DNA from: Desulfobacterales bacterium
GTDB lineage: Bacteria > Desulfobacterota > Desulfobacteria > Desulfobacterales > RPRI01
Reading direction: 5' to 3'
DNA: 22,783 bases
Assembly (NCBI GenBank): GCA_020052975.1
Contig: JAGVOC010000327.1
Coordinates: forward strand, 1 to 22,783
The position numbers were made by a program, and so were the translations under genes. The notes beneath the pieces are model-generated. The model did no database searches, had not been told where the DNA came from, and saw only the letters and a program-made list of their open reading frames with translations. Within the stretch, counting starts at the first letter, position 1, and every line of letters starts with the position of its first letter. Shown here piece after piece: positions 15,605-22,783 of this stretch.

Positions 15605-17362
15605 ATGAAAAAAGAGATAACTTTCATAGCATCAATGATTATTCTGGGAATTGCTTTCAGCATATGGGCTGTTGCCATCCATGTAGCTATATTGGCACCA
15701 ATTGAGTACCTGATTATGACTCAAGCGGAAAAAGCAGACTATGAACTCATGTCACTTCGATTCGACTGGATTGAAAATAATCTCGAAGTCATTTATGGAA
15801 TAGTAATCCTTTTTATTGTAACTGCCTGCATCCTGCTTTTAGCAAATTTGAATCCGAACTTCAAAAACAAATACAAGGGAAAAACCGCAAAATTAAAGTT
15901 ATCTGCTGTCCTGCTTTGCTCCCTGGTGTGTTTTCTATTCCTGTTAATACCTCCAACTAGTTTCTATTCTTCTATGTATTCGGCTCCCCAGCCATTAGAT
16001 AACACTACCGCCTTCGTGTTCTTTTTCTTCGGCATGGGACTTTTATGGTTTATCGCAGGAGAGACCGGATGGGCGGGCGATTTTTCATCATGGAAGATGG
16101 GTGTTCAGGGGAAAAAAGCAAAGCCGTTCTTGAGCTTCATCCTTGGAGGCATTACAGGTATTGCAGCTTTTGGACTTTATTATCTATTTAAATGGTCGTT
16201 TTACAAATATAGTTGGCTCGTCTTAGAGGTGCTCGGTGAGTCCAGCGAAGTTTCTTATCCGGTATTCAAACTTCTGGCCTATGAACTTATGTTCACGTCA
16301 AGTGTCTCCCTCGGAATACTATCAGGTTTTGCGATCTCTCTCTCCCCAACGTACAAAACAGCGGCTCAGAGGCTCACAAGGCTGATATTCCCTGCTATAT
16401 TACTCGCGATTCTAATTCCGGTAATCCTGATTACATACAATAACGCGGTAACCAAATATGATCTTGGAAAGAAAAGCCTCGCAGAGGCGGTCGGGGTGCC
16501 TGAAAAGGCTTCTTTGAGCAAAGCCATAGTTTTGTTTTTGCCTGACAGGGCGGTTCTTCAGGAATGGCCGATGCAGACAAAAGGAAGTAGTTTCTTTGGG
16601 ACTTACGCAATAGAACTCTCCTATGAAAACCTTAAAAAAGTTGAAGATTATATAGCAGAACATAAAAATGGCTCTGTGTATAATTATGTCGCTCGTGATG
16701 CGCTTATAAGGGGATATTTTGGATTATGGGATGTAAAAAATGCAGTTGAGCAGCTGTTCAAAAATTCCGAAGAGATTAATTTTTTCCGTCTTATACTGAT
16801 CTCTGAACTCAGATATCTTCCTGTTACTCAGGGTAACCTTAACTGCCTCAAATCTTTTAGTGATGAAGGCAAATGGTATATAGGCAGCAGAGTGATGCTG
16901 ATGATAGCTGAGGCATTTATGCATTTCGGCCTGGTTGATGAAGCAAAAGCATGGGTCGAAAAGGCAAAGGCAAAAGGAGAAGATGTTTCAAAAATCACGT
17001 TTCTCAATGACAGGTCTCTCACTGACGGGAAGATAACGGGTTTGATAAAGGTGAATGGAAAACCTCCTGCAAATACGAAAATCGCGCTTTTAAGGTATAC
17101 AGAGGGTTTCGCGAAGATAGTGGACGGATCATTTCCCAATCGGTTGATCGATGCAAGGGAGCTTGACAGTTCGGGTAAATTTGCATTCGATAAGCTCGGC
17201 AAAGGAAATTATACACTTGCGATAATGACAGACAAGGAGACAATCCCTTATGACCTCCCGAAGGATAAGCTTAATGTAAATACCTATTCCGCAGGCATGA
17301 GGCTTGGCGCTGATAATCCGGTAGTAAATCTTGGGGATATAAATATTGTCATCGTGAAATAA
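15605..17362 (+). CDS. Polytopic membrane protein with C-terminal helical-repeat and beta-sandwich domains
   Basis: AGGAGG is five bases before the ATG. About the first 290 residues form six to seven membrane helices (for example residues 7-35, 60-82, 97-118, 133-150, 176-198, 220-245, 262-285). Between roughly residues 300 and 480 there are TPR-like helices (YNYVARDALIRGYFGLWD; AFMHFGLVDEAKAWVEKAK). The end (about 485-585) resembles a carboxypeptidase-regulatory or SpaA-like beta sandwich (KITGLIKVNGKPPANTKIAL; GKFAFDKLGKGNYTLAI). The fusion of a membrane part with a scoring-type helical part and a surface-type sandwich is unusual. No enzyme motif is seen and the family is not recognised. 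Confidence 0.7.
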   Translation: MKKEITFIASMIILGIAFSIWAVAIHVAILAPIEYLIMTQAEKADYELMSLRFDWIENNLEVIYGIVILFIVTACILLLANLNPNFKNKYKGKTAKLKLSAVLLCSLVCFLFLLIPPTSFYSSMYSAPQPLDNTTAFVFFFFGMGLLWFIAGETGWAGDFSSWKMGVQGKKAKPFLSFILGGITGIAAFGLYYLFKWSFYKYSWLVLEVLGESSEVSYPVFKLLAYELMFTSSVSLGILSGFAISLSPTYKTAAQRLTRLIFPAILLAILIPVILITYNNAVTKYDLGKKSLAEAVGVPEKASLSKAIVLFLPDRAVLQEWPMQTKGSSFFGTYAIELSYENLKKVEDYIAEHKNGSVYNYVARDALIRGYFGLWDVKNAVEQLFKNSEEINFFRLILISELRYLPVTQGNLNCLKSFSDEGKWYIGSRVMLMIAEAFMHFGLVDEAKAWVEKAKAKGEDVSKITFLNDRSLTDGKITGLIKVNGKPPANTKIALLRYTEGFAKIVDGSFPNRLIDARELDSSGKFAFDKLGKGNYTLAIMTDKETIPYDLPKDKLNVNTYSAGMRLGADNPVVNLGDINIVIVK

Positions 17363-17403
17363 AAAGGAATCATGACTGTAAAAAATGAAGGGGGCGAAAT
17401 AGA

Positions 17404-17592
17404 TTGAATCAAGAAAAAGAAAGAGAGAAAGTGATTTGTCCCAAGTGTAACTCTGATGAGGCATCCCATATTCTCTATGGTTATCCAACACCAGAGGCAA
17501 GAAAGGAAGCTAAAGAAGGCAAATATTATTTAGGTGGCTGTGAGCTTGGTGTTTGTTTCTGGCACTGCAGGAATTGTAAACACGAATGGTAG
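17404..17592 (+). CDS. Small zinc-ribbon protein
   Basis: The 62-residue product has CPKC (about residues 12-15) and CRNC (about 55-58), which should bind one zinc ion, with two further Cys in GGCELGVCFW. It starts with TTG, supported by AGGGGGC about nine bases upstream; a GTG at 17431 is the alternative. It lies 41 bases after the large membrane protein and could be co-transcribed. The role is unknown. Confidence 0.55.
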   Translation: MNQEKEREKVICPKCNSDEASHILYGYPTPEARKEAKEGKYYLGGCELGVCFWHCRNCKHEW

Positions 17593-17653
17593 GAATGATA
17601 GAGTGGGGGCATGGTCTCACACCGATAACGAATCAGCAATGTGCCTGCTTAAA

Positions 17654-17736
17654 CTTGACATACAATCCGATTAATACGCCACGTCAAGACATGAAAAACA
17701 AATTCTTATCATTTCATTCTTTTATTTAAACAGATT
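17654..17736 (+). repeat. Dispersed repeat, copy B (pairs with 15514-15582; start also with 2037-2070)
   Basis: The first bases (from about 17645) match the minus-strand sequence at 2037-2070, which truncates the M28 gene; the whole block matches copy A. One frame through it is open for about 40 codons and ends at TAA 17727-17729. The copy ends 26 bases before the phosphoesterase start. Confidence 0.45.
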
Positions 17737-17762
17737 CGTTTAATGGATTAAGACGGCACCCA

Positions 17763-18665
17763 ATGGTATCCAGCTCTAAATTGCATATGATCGAGAAAAC
17801 ACTTACTCGCAGGCGCTTCCTTAAATACGCCTTTCGGCTTTCAGCGCTCTCTTTTTTAGGATTCGGATTTGCCGGACGCAACAACCTGACAGTGGAAAAG
17901 CACGATCTTGTTTTTTCCAACTTCCCAGAGGCTTTTGATGGGCTGACGATCGTTCAAATTTCAGACCTGCATGCCAGCTTTTGGGTTGGCCGCAACTATC
18001 TCAACCATGTTGTTGATCGGATCAATGCCCTCCCCAAGGATCTTTTTGTAATCACTGGAGACATCATCACCGGAGCGGTCAACGATTTTTGGAAACGCTG
18101 GCTGCCCAATGCCGGCGGCAATTACATTTCAATGGTCATTGAGGTATTGAGCCGACTGAAGGAAGGTCCCAAACTGGCAGTGCTTGGCAACCATGACCAA
18201 TGGGACGGCAAGGAAACCGAACAACGGTTGGTTGGTGAACTGGAGAGCATCGGTATTCGCGTCCTGCGAAACCAGTCACAATCATTCACCAAAAACGGGG
18301 AAGCGATCCACATCGCCGGGACGGACGACGTCTGGTTTTCCAGTGATATCCACCGCGCGCTCCGCGATGTGCCTCGGGACGACTTCAAAATCGTTCTTTC
18401 CCACAGTCCGGACATTCGTACCGACATCAGGCAAGAAGACAAGATTGATCTGTTGCTGTGTGGACACACCCATGGCGGCCAGGTCGCCATTCCCTATCTG
18501 TCCCATCACTTTATTCCGATAAGGAATCCCAAACGTTATCTGGCCGGATTGGTCAAAGAACACTATGGATATACCTATGTCAATCGCGGCATCGGCACTC
18601 TGGTATTTCCTTTGCGAATCGCTGCTACTCCTGAAATTACATCTATAAAACTTATAAGGTCTTAG
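17763..18665 (+). CDS. Tat-exported calcineurin-like phosphoesterase (YkuE-like)
   Basis: The twin-arginine motif TRRRFLK lies at residues 15-21, followed by a hydrophobic segment to about residue 37, so the folded metalloenzyme is exported to the periplasm. All metal ligands of the family are present: SDLH (Asp68, His70), GDI (Asp100), GNHDQ (Asn143, His144), SHSPD (His214) and GHTHGG (His235, His237). At 300 residues it has the usual length of YkuE-like enzymes, some of which act on lipid head groups such as UDP-diacylglucosamine or lipoteichoic acid precursors. Start at ATG 17763; ATG 17787 is also possible and would still leave the Tat motif. A dispersed repeat lies directly upstream. Confidence 0.88.
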   Translation: MVSSSKLHMIEKTLTRRRFLKYAFRLSALSFLGFGFAGRNNLTVEKHDLVFSNFPEAFDGLTIVQISDLHASFWVGRNYLNHVVDRINALPKDLFVITGDIITGAVNDFWKRWLPNAGGNYISMVIEVLSRLKEGPKLAVLGNHDQWDGKETEQRLVGELESIGIRVLRNQSQSFTKNGEAIHIAGTDDVWFSSDIHRALRDVPRDDFKIVLSHSPDIRTDIRQEDKIDLLLCGHTHGGQVAIPYLSHHFIPIRNPKRYLAGLVKEHYGYTYVNRGIGTLVFPLRIAATPEITSIKLIRS

Positions 18666-18779
18666 AAACGATGGTTACGGAAGAAATTGTCCAAAACGCG
18701 CAGAAAGTTTAGCTGCAAGTCTGCGCCAACATCGATACTAACTGGTGTCAGCAATATCCAGCCGTGATGGAGGTGGAAT

Positions 18780-19493
18780 ATGACTGAAAGAACAAAGACA
18801 CCCCGCAAAACATGTATTATGTGGGCCATGGAGTACCTGGCGCTGGGCAGCGAGGACGGCCTCAATCTGGCCGAGGACATGCTTAGAATGGGGAAGTTGT
18901 ATTTCCCTCTGATTAAGATCATCAGGCAGTGCTGGAACGCCTTGATGGAGGACAAAAAGAATTTAACACTCTCCGAGCAGGTGACTGCTTACCGCGCCGG
19001 CGGCATGGGCTACCTCAAGGAGCGGATGGATGAGTTTGGGTTGCAGGTTGTGCCACCCCCAGCGGATCCCTGGACCGAGATGGCCGTGCGACCGAATACG
19101 GAGCAAGGGGAGACCCTGCGGTGGGCTGGTGAGAGGCTCCGCGGTACCCTGGCCACAGTCGCCGCGGTACTCGCTCCGAAAACACATGATCCCGAGGTGC
19201 TCCAGCAAACCGGGGAGATCGTGGCGGGACTTCTTGATCAAGGGCAGATAAAGGAGATGCCGATGCTCCGATCTGAACTCGAAGCCTTGCCCGTTGCGGA
19301 ACTCTCCGAGGAGTTGCAGATCGAACTTGGCAACCTGCTGACGGCCCTGGCAGAGAGTCTGAACCGGGGGGATGCCGAGCAGTCCTCCGCTACCCTGCAG
19401 CGCACCCGGAGGGCCCTGTCAACGGTGGGTCGTCAAGTGCGCCTGAAGGTCATCGAGGCGTATAAGACCGAGCCGAATCTAAACATGCCCTGA
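18780..19493 (+). CDS. Soluble protein of unknown function (237 aa)
   Basis: GGAGG followed by six bases leads to the ATG, an excellent start. The product is soluble and mostly helical. The N-terminal part (TCIMWAMEYLALGSEDGLNL; MLRMGKLYFPLIKIIRQCW) and the C-terminal part (about residues 105-225, LRGTLATVAAVL; RTRRALSTVGRQVRL) have no motif I know. The gene is markedly GC-richer than the surrounding sequence. Directly behind and overlapping its stop, another frame codes for a zinc ribbon (19486-19599), so the C-terminus may once have been different. Confidence 0.55.
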   Translation: MTERTKTPRKTCIMWAMEYLALGSEDGLNLAEDMLRMGKLYFPLIKIIRQCWNALMEDKKNLTLSEQVTAYRAGGMGYLKERMDEFGLQVVPPPADPWTEMAVRPNTEQGETLRWAGERLRGTLATVAAVLAPKTHDPEVLQQTGEIVAGLLDQGQIKEMPMLRSELEALPVAELSEELQIELGNLLTALAESLNRGDAEQSSATLQRTRRALSTVGRQVRLKVIEAYKTEPNLNMP

Positions 19494-19599
19494 CTGCAAG
19501 GCTCCATATGTAATAAAAGAGACGGTTGACTATCTCTTTATTTATCCTGGTGCCAAACTGAACTACCTCTGTCAGGTCTGCGGCAAGACGTTTGATTAG
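19486..19599 (+). pseudogene. Zinc-ribbon fragment in another frame at the end of the 237-aa gene
   Basis: From 19486 the frame reads CPDCKAPYVIKETVDYL and ends with a CQVCGKTFD segment before TAG at 19597-19599: two CxxC knuckles of a normal zinc ribbon. There is no start codon, since TAA at 19480-19482 closes the frame just upstream. The ribbon overlaps the last codons of the 237-aa gene in a different frame. One extra base near 19485 would explain the break if the ribbon was once the C-terminus of that protein. Confidence 0.45.
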
Positions 19600-19768
19600 T
19601 GATGATTATTAAGGACACACTTGGCAGGCTGTTAAAACAAATAACCATCATGGGACTTCTTGAATAAAACACGCTGGAAAATATCCAAGGTGCCCAAAGC
19701 CCGGTTGCAGGAACTTTTCAGGAAACATCTATAATTGTTTGGTGATGGATGATTATTGAAAGTGATGA
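19600..19768. other. Gap with short frames only
   Basis: Here a 21-codon frame beginning MIIKDTLGRL ends at 19665, followed by another short open stretch (KTRWKISKVPKARLQELF) without start. TGATGATTATT occurs twice, at about 19601 and 19747. Nothing can be assigned with confidence. Confidence 0.2.
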
Positions 19769-20137
19769 TTACAGAGTTAACATCAGCTTGATACAGGGAA
19801 GTATGGTCACAAAGAAGATGATAAATAACAGTATGTGCCACACGTTGAGCACGGCAAGCTGTGAGAGAGCCTGTTCCCTGGCTTCATGTTTGCGAACGTG
19901 GAACGCAACGGCAAACAGTGAAGCAAGAATGCCAAGGGCGAACACACGGCCAAGCGTAATGTAATGAATGAGCGGCTCCGAGAGTGCCGGCAAGTCGGCT
20001 CCGTATTTGGCGAGCTGCCGAATTGTCTCCTGTGGCGGAGCAAAGAGTAACAGAAAGAGAACGGGAACCGCCGCAAGCCATACCAACCCCAGCTTCAGGA
20101 GAAGCGTAATGGTATCAATTTTCTTCATCAGTGTCAT
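19769..20137 (-). CDS. Small membrane protein with three hydrophobic helices
   Basis: The first ATG (20137) has AAGG four bases upstream; a second ATG three codons later is possible. Three hydrophobic stretches lie at about residues 11-31, 60-80 and 95-118 of 122, with a charged loop HVRKHEAREQ between the last two. The family is not recognised. Its upstream region is the 133-nt repeat that also follows the FGE-like gene at 20276-21601, so it may be read from the same transcript. Confidence 0.5.
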   Translation of the reverse strand: MTLMKKIDTITLLLKLGLVWLAAVPVLFLLLFAPPQETIRQLAKYGADLPALSEPLIHYITLGRVFALGILASLFAVAFHVRKHEAREQALSQLAVLNVWHILLFIIFFVTILPCIKLMLTL

Positions 20138-20270
20138 TTAGCCTTGCCCATGTCATAAGTCGCCCGCAATATTTGACATTTTTATTTTCGCCGGCGTCGC
20201 CGCCGCCTTTCCTGCCGAAGGCAATCGGCTTGCCGTCTTTAAAAACTCTCTTTAATCTTTCCAAAAAGTA
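20138..20270 (-). repeat. 133-nt repeat 3' of FGE-like gene (copy 2)
   Basis: A gap-free partner of 2398-2530 with about 84 percent identity counted by eye. It contains GC-rich self-complementary parts (TGCC-TTC-GGCA). It separates the FGE-like gene from the small membrane protein gene. Confidence 0.6.
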
Positions 20271-20275
20271 AATAT

Positions 20276-21601
20276 TTAAGGTGTCATGACAAGGCGAAAA
20301 CCAAGGCTGCTCCAGCTCCTGTCGCTCGGGGCGATGCCTTCGCGATCCGCTGAACGGCAGTACCCGTCATAGCCGCGTCTGGCTCGGCCTTGCCAACTGC
20401 CGCCCCGATACACCCGGAGCGAGCCCAACAAAGGTCCGGCAGGGTCGATAACACTGCCAGATGGATAAGACTTCCAATCGTACCAGTCCTGACACAACTC
20501 CTCGACATTCCCGTGCATGTCATAAAGCCCCCACGCGTTCGGAGAAAAGGATCCTGTTCTAACCGTTGTTTGTCTGTATTCTCCTTTTGAACAGCCTGCA
20601 AGAGGAGCAAGTCCTTCATAATTAGCCTGATCCGTCGAAAGACAGTTTCCAGTATTAAAAGGCGTCGTCGTTCCAGCCCTTGCCGCATATTCCCATTCCG
20701 CCTCAGTGGGAAGTCGATATCTGGTACCGCCCTCTTTCTGATTCAACCGCTGGATAAATTCCTGCACATCGTTCCACGAAATCCGCTCAACTGGGCAGTC
20801 ATCACCGCATTTCTTGAAATAAGATGGGTTGTTTCCCGCTACAGACTGCCACTGCCCCTGTGTTACCTCGGTTGTTTGCATATAAAAGCCACGGGTCAGG
20901 GTCACCTGGTGCTGTGTCTCATCTTTAAATCTTCCAGGTTCATCGGCTGGCGATCCCATCATGAATATTCCGGGCTTGATATAAACAAATGTCATGCCTA
21001 TGGAATTGGCGATTTGCTGCTCCGGTTCTGCTGGCTTGGGTATGGTCATAGGTACCATAGCGGGCACTAATGCTACAGGCTGCTCAATCTTTTCACCGAG
21101 GAGCTTTTTCGCAAGCCTCTTGGTTGAGTCGAGTAGTTCGTCAAGTTCGCACTTGCATTTATCCTCCGCAGAAAGCTCTACCTTCCCGGTCTTAACGTCT
21201 ATCAACTGGAGCGTAAGATAATAGGTCTTCCCAACAAGACCCACGGAACCGTTTGCTATCTTTCCCACGCCAAGTATCTGCGCCGCCTCTACCTTGCACT
21301 CCTGTGCCACGCAGCCCGACATCTGAAATTTCTGCTCTCCGAGTATCTTGTTCATGTTGCCTCGGTCTATGACTTCATACTTGTCGGACTGAGAAAACTC
21401 GTGAATGACACTGTCTGCAAGCGGACGGGAAAGGCCCTTGTCTCCAGTTGTAACTTCAAAATCAAAGACGGCTATGTAATTGTCAACTGTCTTTATTTCA
21501 GGCTTGTTCTTTTTTTCAGCGGCCAATGTGCCGGATACAGTAAGAATTATGAAGAGTAACATGAAGAGTAACACAAAAAGAGCTTTAATTGCCTTCTTCA
21601 T
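20276..21601 (-). CDS. CsgG-like domain fused to FGE-sulfatase (SUMF1-like) domain, exported
   Basis: ATG at 21601 with AGGAG nine bases upstream (441 residues; a TTG two codons earlier is less well placed). Residues 1-27 form a signal peptide. Residues ~38-175 resemble the CsgG/curli-assembly N-terminal fold: YIAVFDFEVTTGDKGL, SVIHEFSQSDKYEVIDRGNM and a YYLTLQLIDVKTGKV strand. A Pro-rich linker (~178-203) leads to the FGE-like domain (~205-441) with NSIGMTFVYIKPGIFMMGSP, PTEAEWEYAARAG and WGLYDMHGNV. The aromatic WEW found in the other copies is replaced by EEL. The Cys pair of true formylglycine-generating enzymes is absent; a single Cys precedes RSADR. It is thus likely a non-catalytic or differently acting envelope protein. 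Confidence 0.85.
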   Translation of the reverse strand: MKKAIKALFVLLFMLLFIILTVSGTLAAEKKNKPEIKTVDNYIAVFDFEVTTGDKGLSRPLADSVIHEFSQSDKYEVIDRGNMNKILGEQKFQMSGCVAQECKVEAAQILGVGKIANGSVGLVGKTYYLTLQLIDVKTGKVELSAEDKCKCELDELLDSTKRLAKKLLGEKIEQPVALVPAMVPMTIPKPAEPEQQIANSIGMTFVYIKPGIFMMGSPADEPGRFKDETQHQVTLTRGFYMQTTEVTQGQWQSVAGNNPSYFKKCGDDCPVERISWNDVQEFIQRLNQKEGGTRYRLPTEAEWEYAARAGTTTPFNTGNCLSTDQANYEGLAPLAGCSKGEYRQTTVRTGSFSPNAWGLYDMHGNVEELCQDWYDWKSYPSGSVIDPAGPLLGSLRVYRGGSWQGRARRGYDGYCRSADREGIAPSDRSWSSLGFRLVMTP

Positions 21602-21632
21602 TCGCAAAGTCTCCTTTTAAGAATTTTGTCGC

Positions 21633-21779
21633 CTATTCCTTCAGCACCTTTCCTGTCAGTTCACCTCTGACTATATCTTTTCCTTTGCTGTCGGCGCCTA
21701 TGAATACCGTCATTGGCAGGCAGTAAACACCGTACTCCTTTCCTTGCACGTAATCTTGCTTCGTAGGCAGAAAGCTTTA
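21633..21779 (-). pseudogene. Thioredoxin-like fold remnant
   Basis: In the gap between the two FGE-like genes the minus strand reads KQDYVQGKEYGVYCLPMTVF, continues IGADSKGKDIVRGEL and ends TGKVLKE before TAG at 21633-21635. The YGVYCLPMTVFIG segment is the cis-proline strand of thioredoxin/TlpA-like proteins. No start codon or N-terminal half with the CxxC motif is found in this frame. A neighbouring frame upstream (EEKYLEILGKKLLCL, about 21780-21820) could be the preceding part, shifted by an indel. Confidence 0.5.
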
Positions 21780-21875
21780 AGCAAAGCAATTTTTTTCCGA
21801 GAATTTCAAGATATTTCTCTTCTGAATCAACAGCGAGGCCGCCTCCAAAAGGTAAAAAGGTAAAAATCTCAAAAT

Positions 21876-22691
21876 TTAAGGTGTCTTGGAAAGTCGGAAC
21901 CCTAAGCGGACGTTCCCGACGTCCGGTGTGCTTCTGCTGCGATACGCTGAGCGGCAGGGCCCTGCGTCATCGCGCCAGCCGCCTCCCCGAAACACCCGGA
22001 ACCCGCGAGTTGAAGATCCAGGAGGGTCGGTAACGCTCACCAATGGATAATCTCCATACCAGTCCTGACACCACTCAAAGACATTACCGTGCATGTCGTA
22101 AAGACCCCATGCGTTCGGAGAAAAGGAGCCTGTTCTAACTGTTTTTTTTCTGTATTCTCCGTTTGAACAGCCTGAAAGAGGATAATCTCCATTATAATTA
22201 GCCTGATCCGCCGAAAGGCAGTTTCCAGTATTAAAAGGCGTCACGGTTCCCGCCCTTGCCGCATATTCCCATTCCGCCTCTGTGGGAAGGCGGTAGCTGC
22301 TGACGCCCTCTTTCTGATTTAACCGCCGGATAAATTCCTGTGCCTCATTCCAGGAAACCAACTCAACCGGGCACTCATTACCGCAATTATTGAAGGCCGA
22401 AGGATTGTTTCCCATGACAGTCCGCCACTGCCCCTGCGTCACCTCGGTTGTCTGCATATAAAAGCCACGGGTCAGGGTCACCTGGTGCTGTGTTTCACCA
22501 TTGTCCCTTCCCGGCTCATTTGAAGGCGACCCCATCATGAATGTGCCGGGTTTGATATAAACAAATGTCATGCCGATGGAATTCTCTACGGTCTTTATTT
22601 CGGGTTTTTTCGTTGTTTCGGCGGCCAAAGCGCCGGATACGGTAAGAATCAAAAAGAATAACGCCAAAAAAGCCTTAATTGCCGTCTTCAT
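21876..22691 (-). CDS. Exported FGE-sulfatase (SUMF1-like) domain protein
   Basis: ATG at 22691, AAGGAGG eight bases upstream, 271 residues. Signal peptide 1-24 ending ALAA, then the FGE-like domain from about residue 39 to the end: NSIGMTFVYIKPGTFMMGSP, RGFYMQTTEVTQGQW, PTEAEWEYAARAG, GLYDMHGNVFEWCQDWYG, RGGGW and GPCRSAYR. Cys pairs in NCGNECPVE and NCLSADQ...SGC may form disulfides in the periplasm. The two catalytic Cys of genuine enzymes are not in place. It is the simplest of three paralogs here and shares the leader sequence and upstream region with the 20276-21601 gene, so the CsgG-like domain was gained or lost in one of them. Confidence 0.88.
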   Translation of the reverse strand: MKTAIKAFLALFFLILTVSGALAAETTKKPEIKTVENSIGMTFVYIKPGTFMMGSPSNEPGRDNGETQHQVTLTRGFYMQTTEVTQGQWRTVMGNNPSAFNNCGNECPVELVSWNEAQEFIRRLNQKEGVSSYRLPTEAEWEYAARAGTVTPFNTGNCLSADQANYNGDYPLSGCSNGEYRKKTVRTGSFSPNAWGLYDMHGNVFEWCQDWYGDYPLVSVTDPPGSSTRGFRVFRGGGWRDDAGPCRSAYRSRSTPDVGNVRLGFRLSKTP

Positions 22692-22783
22692 TTGCAAAGC
22701 CTCCTTTTAAAAATATCGTAGGAATTACATCAAAAGATCGGAACAGTTCTTATCCGAATATCATAACTTGTTAAATTGTCAAA
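22692..22783 (-). promoter_or_regulatory. Upstream region of the FGE-like gene
   Basis: Besides the ribosome binding site, TTGACA (22777-22782, minus strand) is a perfect -35 hexamer. The -10 is weak: TATTCG lies 16 bases further on. It is a candidate only. Confidence 0.25.

Noticed and set aside
19884..20081. Cys-rich minus-strand open frames over the small membrane protein gene
   Set aside because: They overlap the hydrophobic protein at 19769-20137, which has a proper start and consistent membrane helices; their composition is that of a shadow frame.

Overview
The window looks like accessory chromosome from a Gram-negative bacterium. Signal peptides, a twin-arginine leader, a CsgG-like periplasmic domain, a CHASE2-type sensor cyclase and a periplasmic TPR-CHAT protein all fit that. 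The mix of CHAT/TPR, CHASE2 cyclase and formylglycine-generating-enzyme-like (FGE-like) lipoprotein-style genes is typical of Desulfobacterota (Desulfobacterales), but this is inference; no rRNA, tRNA or housekeeping marker is present to prove it. Base composition changes sharply from gene to gene (for example AT-rich at 6.4-6.8 kb, GC-rich at 5.2-5.9 and 18.8-19.5 kb), and many genes are broken.

Left part (1-7.1 kb): a chain of small and decayed genes, almost all on the minus strand. It holds an AlbA_2-domain fragment joined out of frame to an HTH fragment, a membrane protein behind an M28 aminopeptidase remnant, a frameshifted FGE-like gene fused behind the stop codon of a membrane protein gene, a dual-specificity phosphatase-like protein, a secreted protein, a small protein with an immunity-like look, and a DUF5958 gene split by an in-frame TAG.

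Central part (7.1-13.5 kb): the best preserved unit, on the plus strand. A secreted TPR-CHAT cysteine-peptidase-like protein (1146 aa, twelve linkers of an almost perfect 126-bp repeat) is followed by a 147-nt nested palindrome, a secreted DUF4384-like protein and an overlapping CHASE2-class III adenylate cyclase. It reads as an envelope sensing unit in which a periplasmic protease-like protein and a partner could feed a transmembrane cAMP-producing sensor.

Right part (13.5-22.8 kb): two metallophosphoesterases of different families, several uncharacterised soluble and membrane proteins, zinc-ribbon proteins or fragments, a small membrane protein, and two intact FGE-like genes on the minus strand, one with a CsgG-like N-terminal domain. 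A thioredoxin-like remnant lies between those two. Short dispersed repeats recur at gene borders (about 2.05, 15.5 and 17.7 kb; 2.4 and 20.1 kb; start and 4.07 kb), which suggests that repeat-mediated rearrangement shaped the region.
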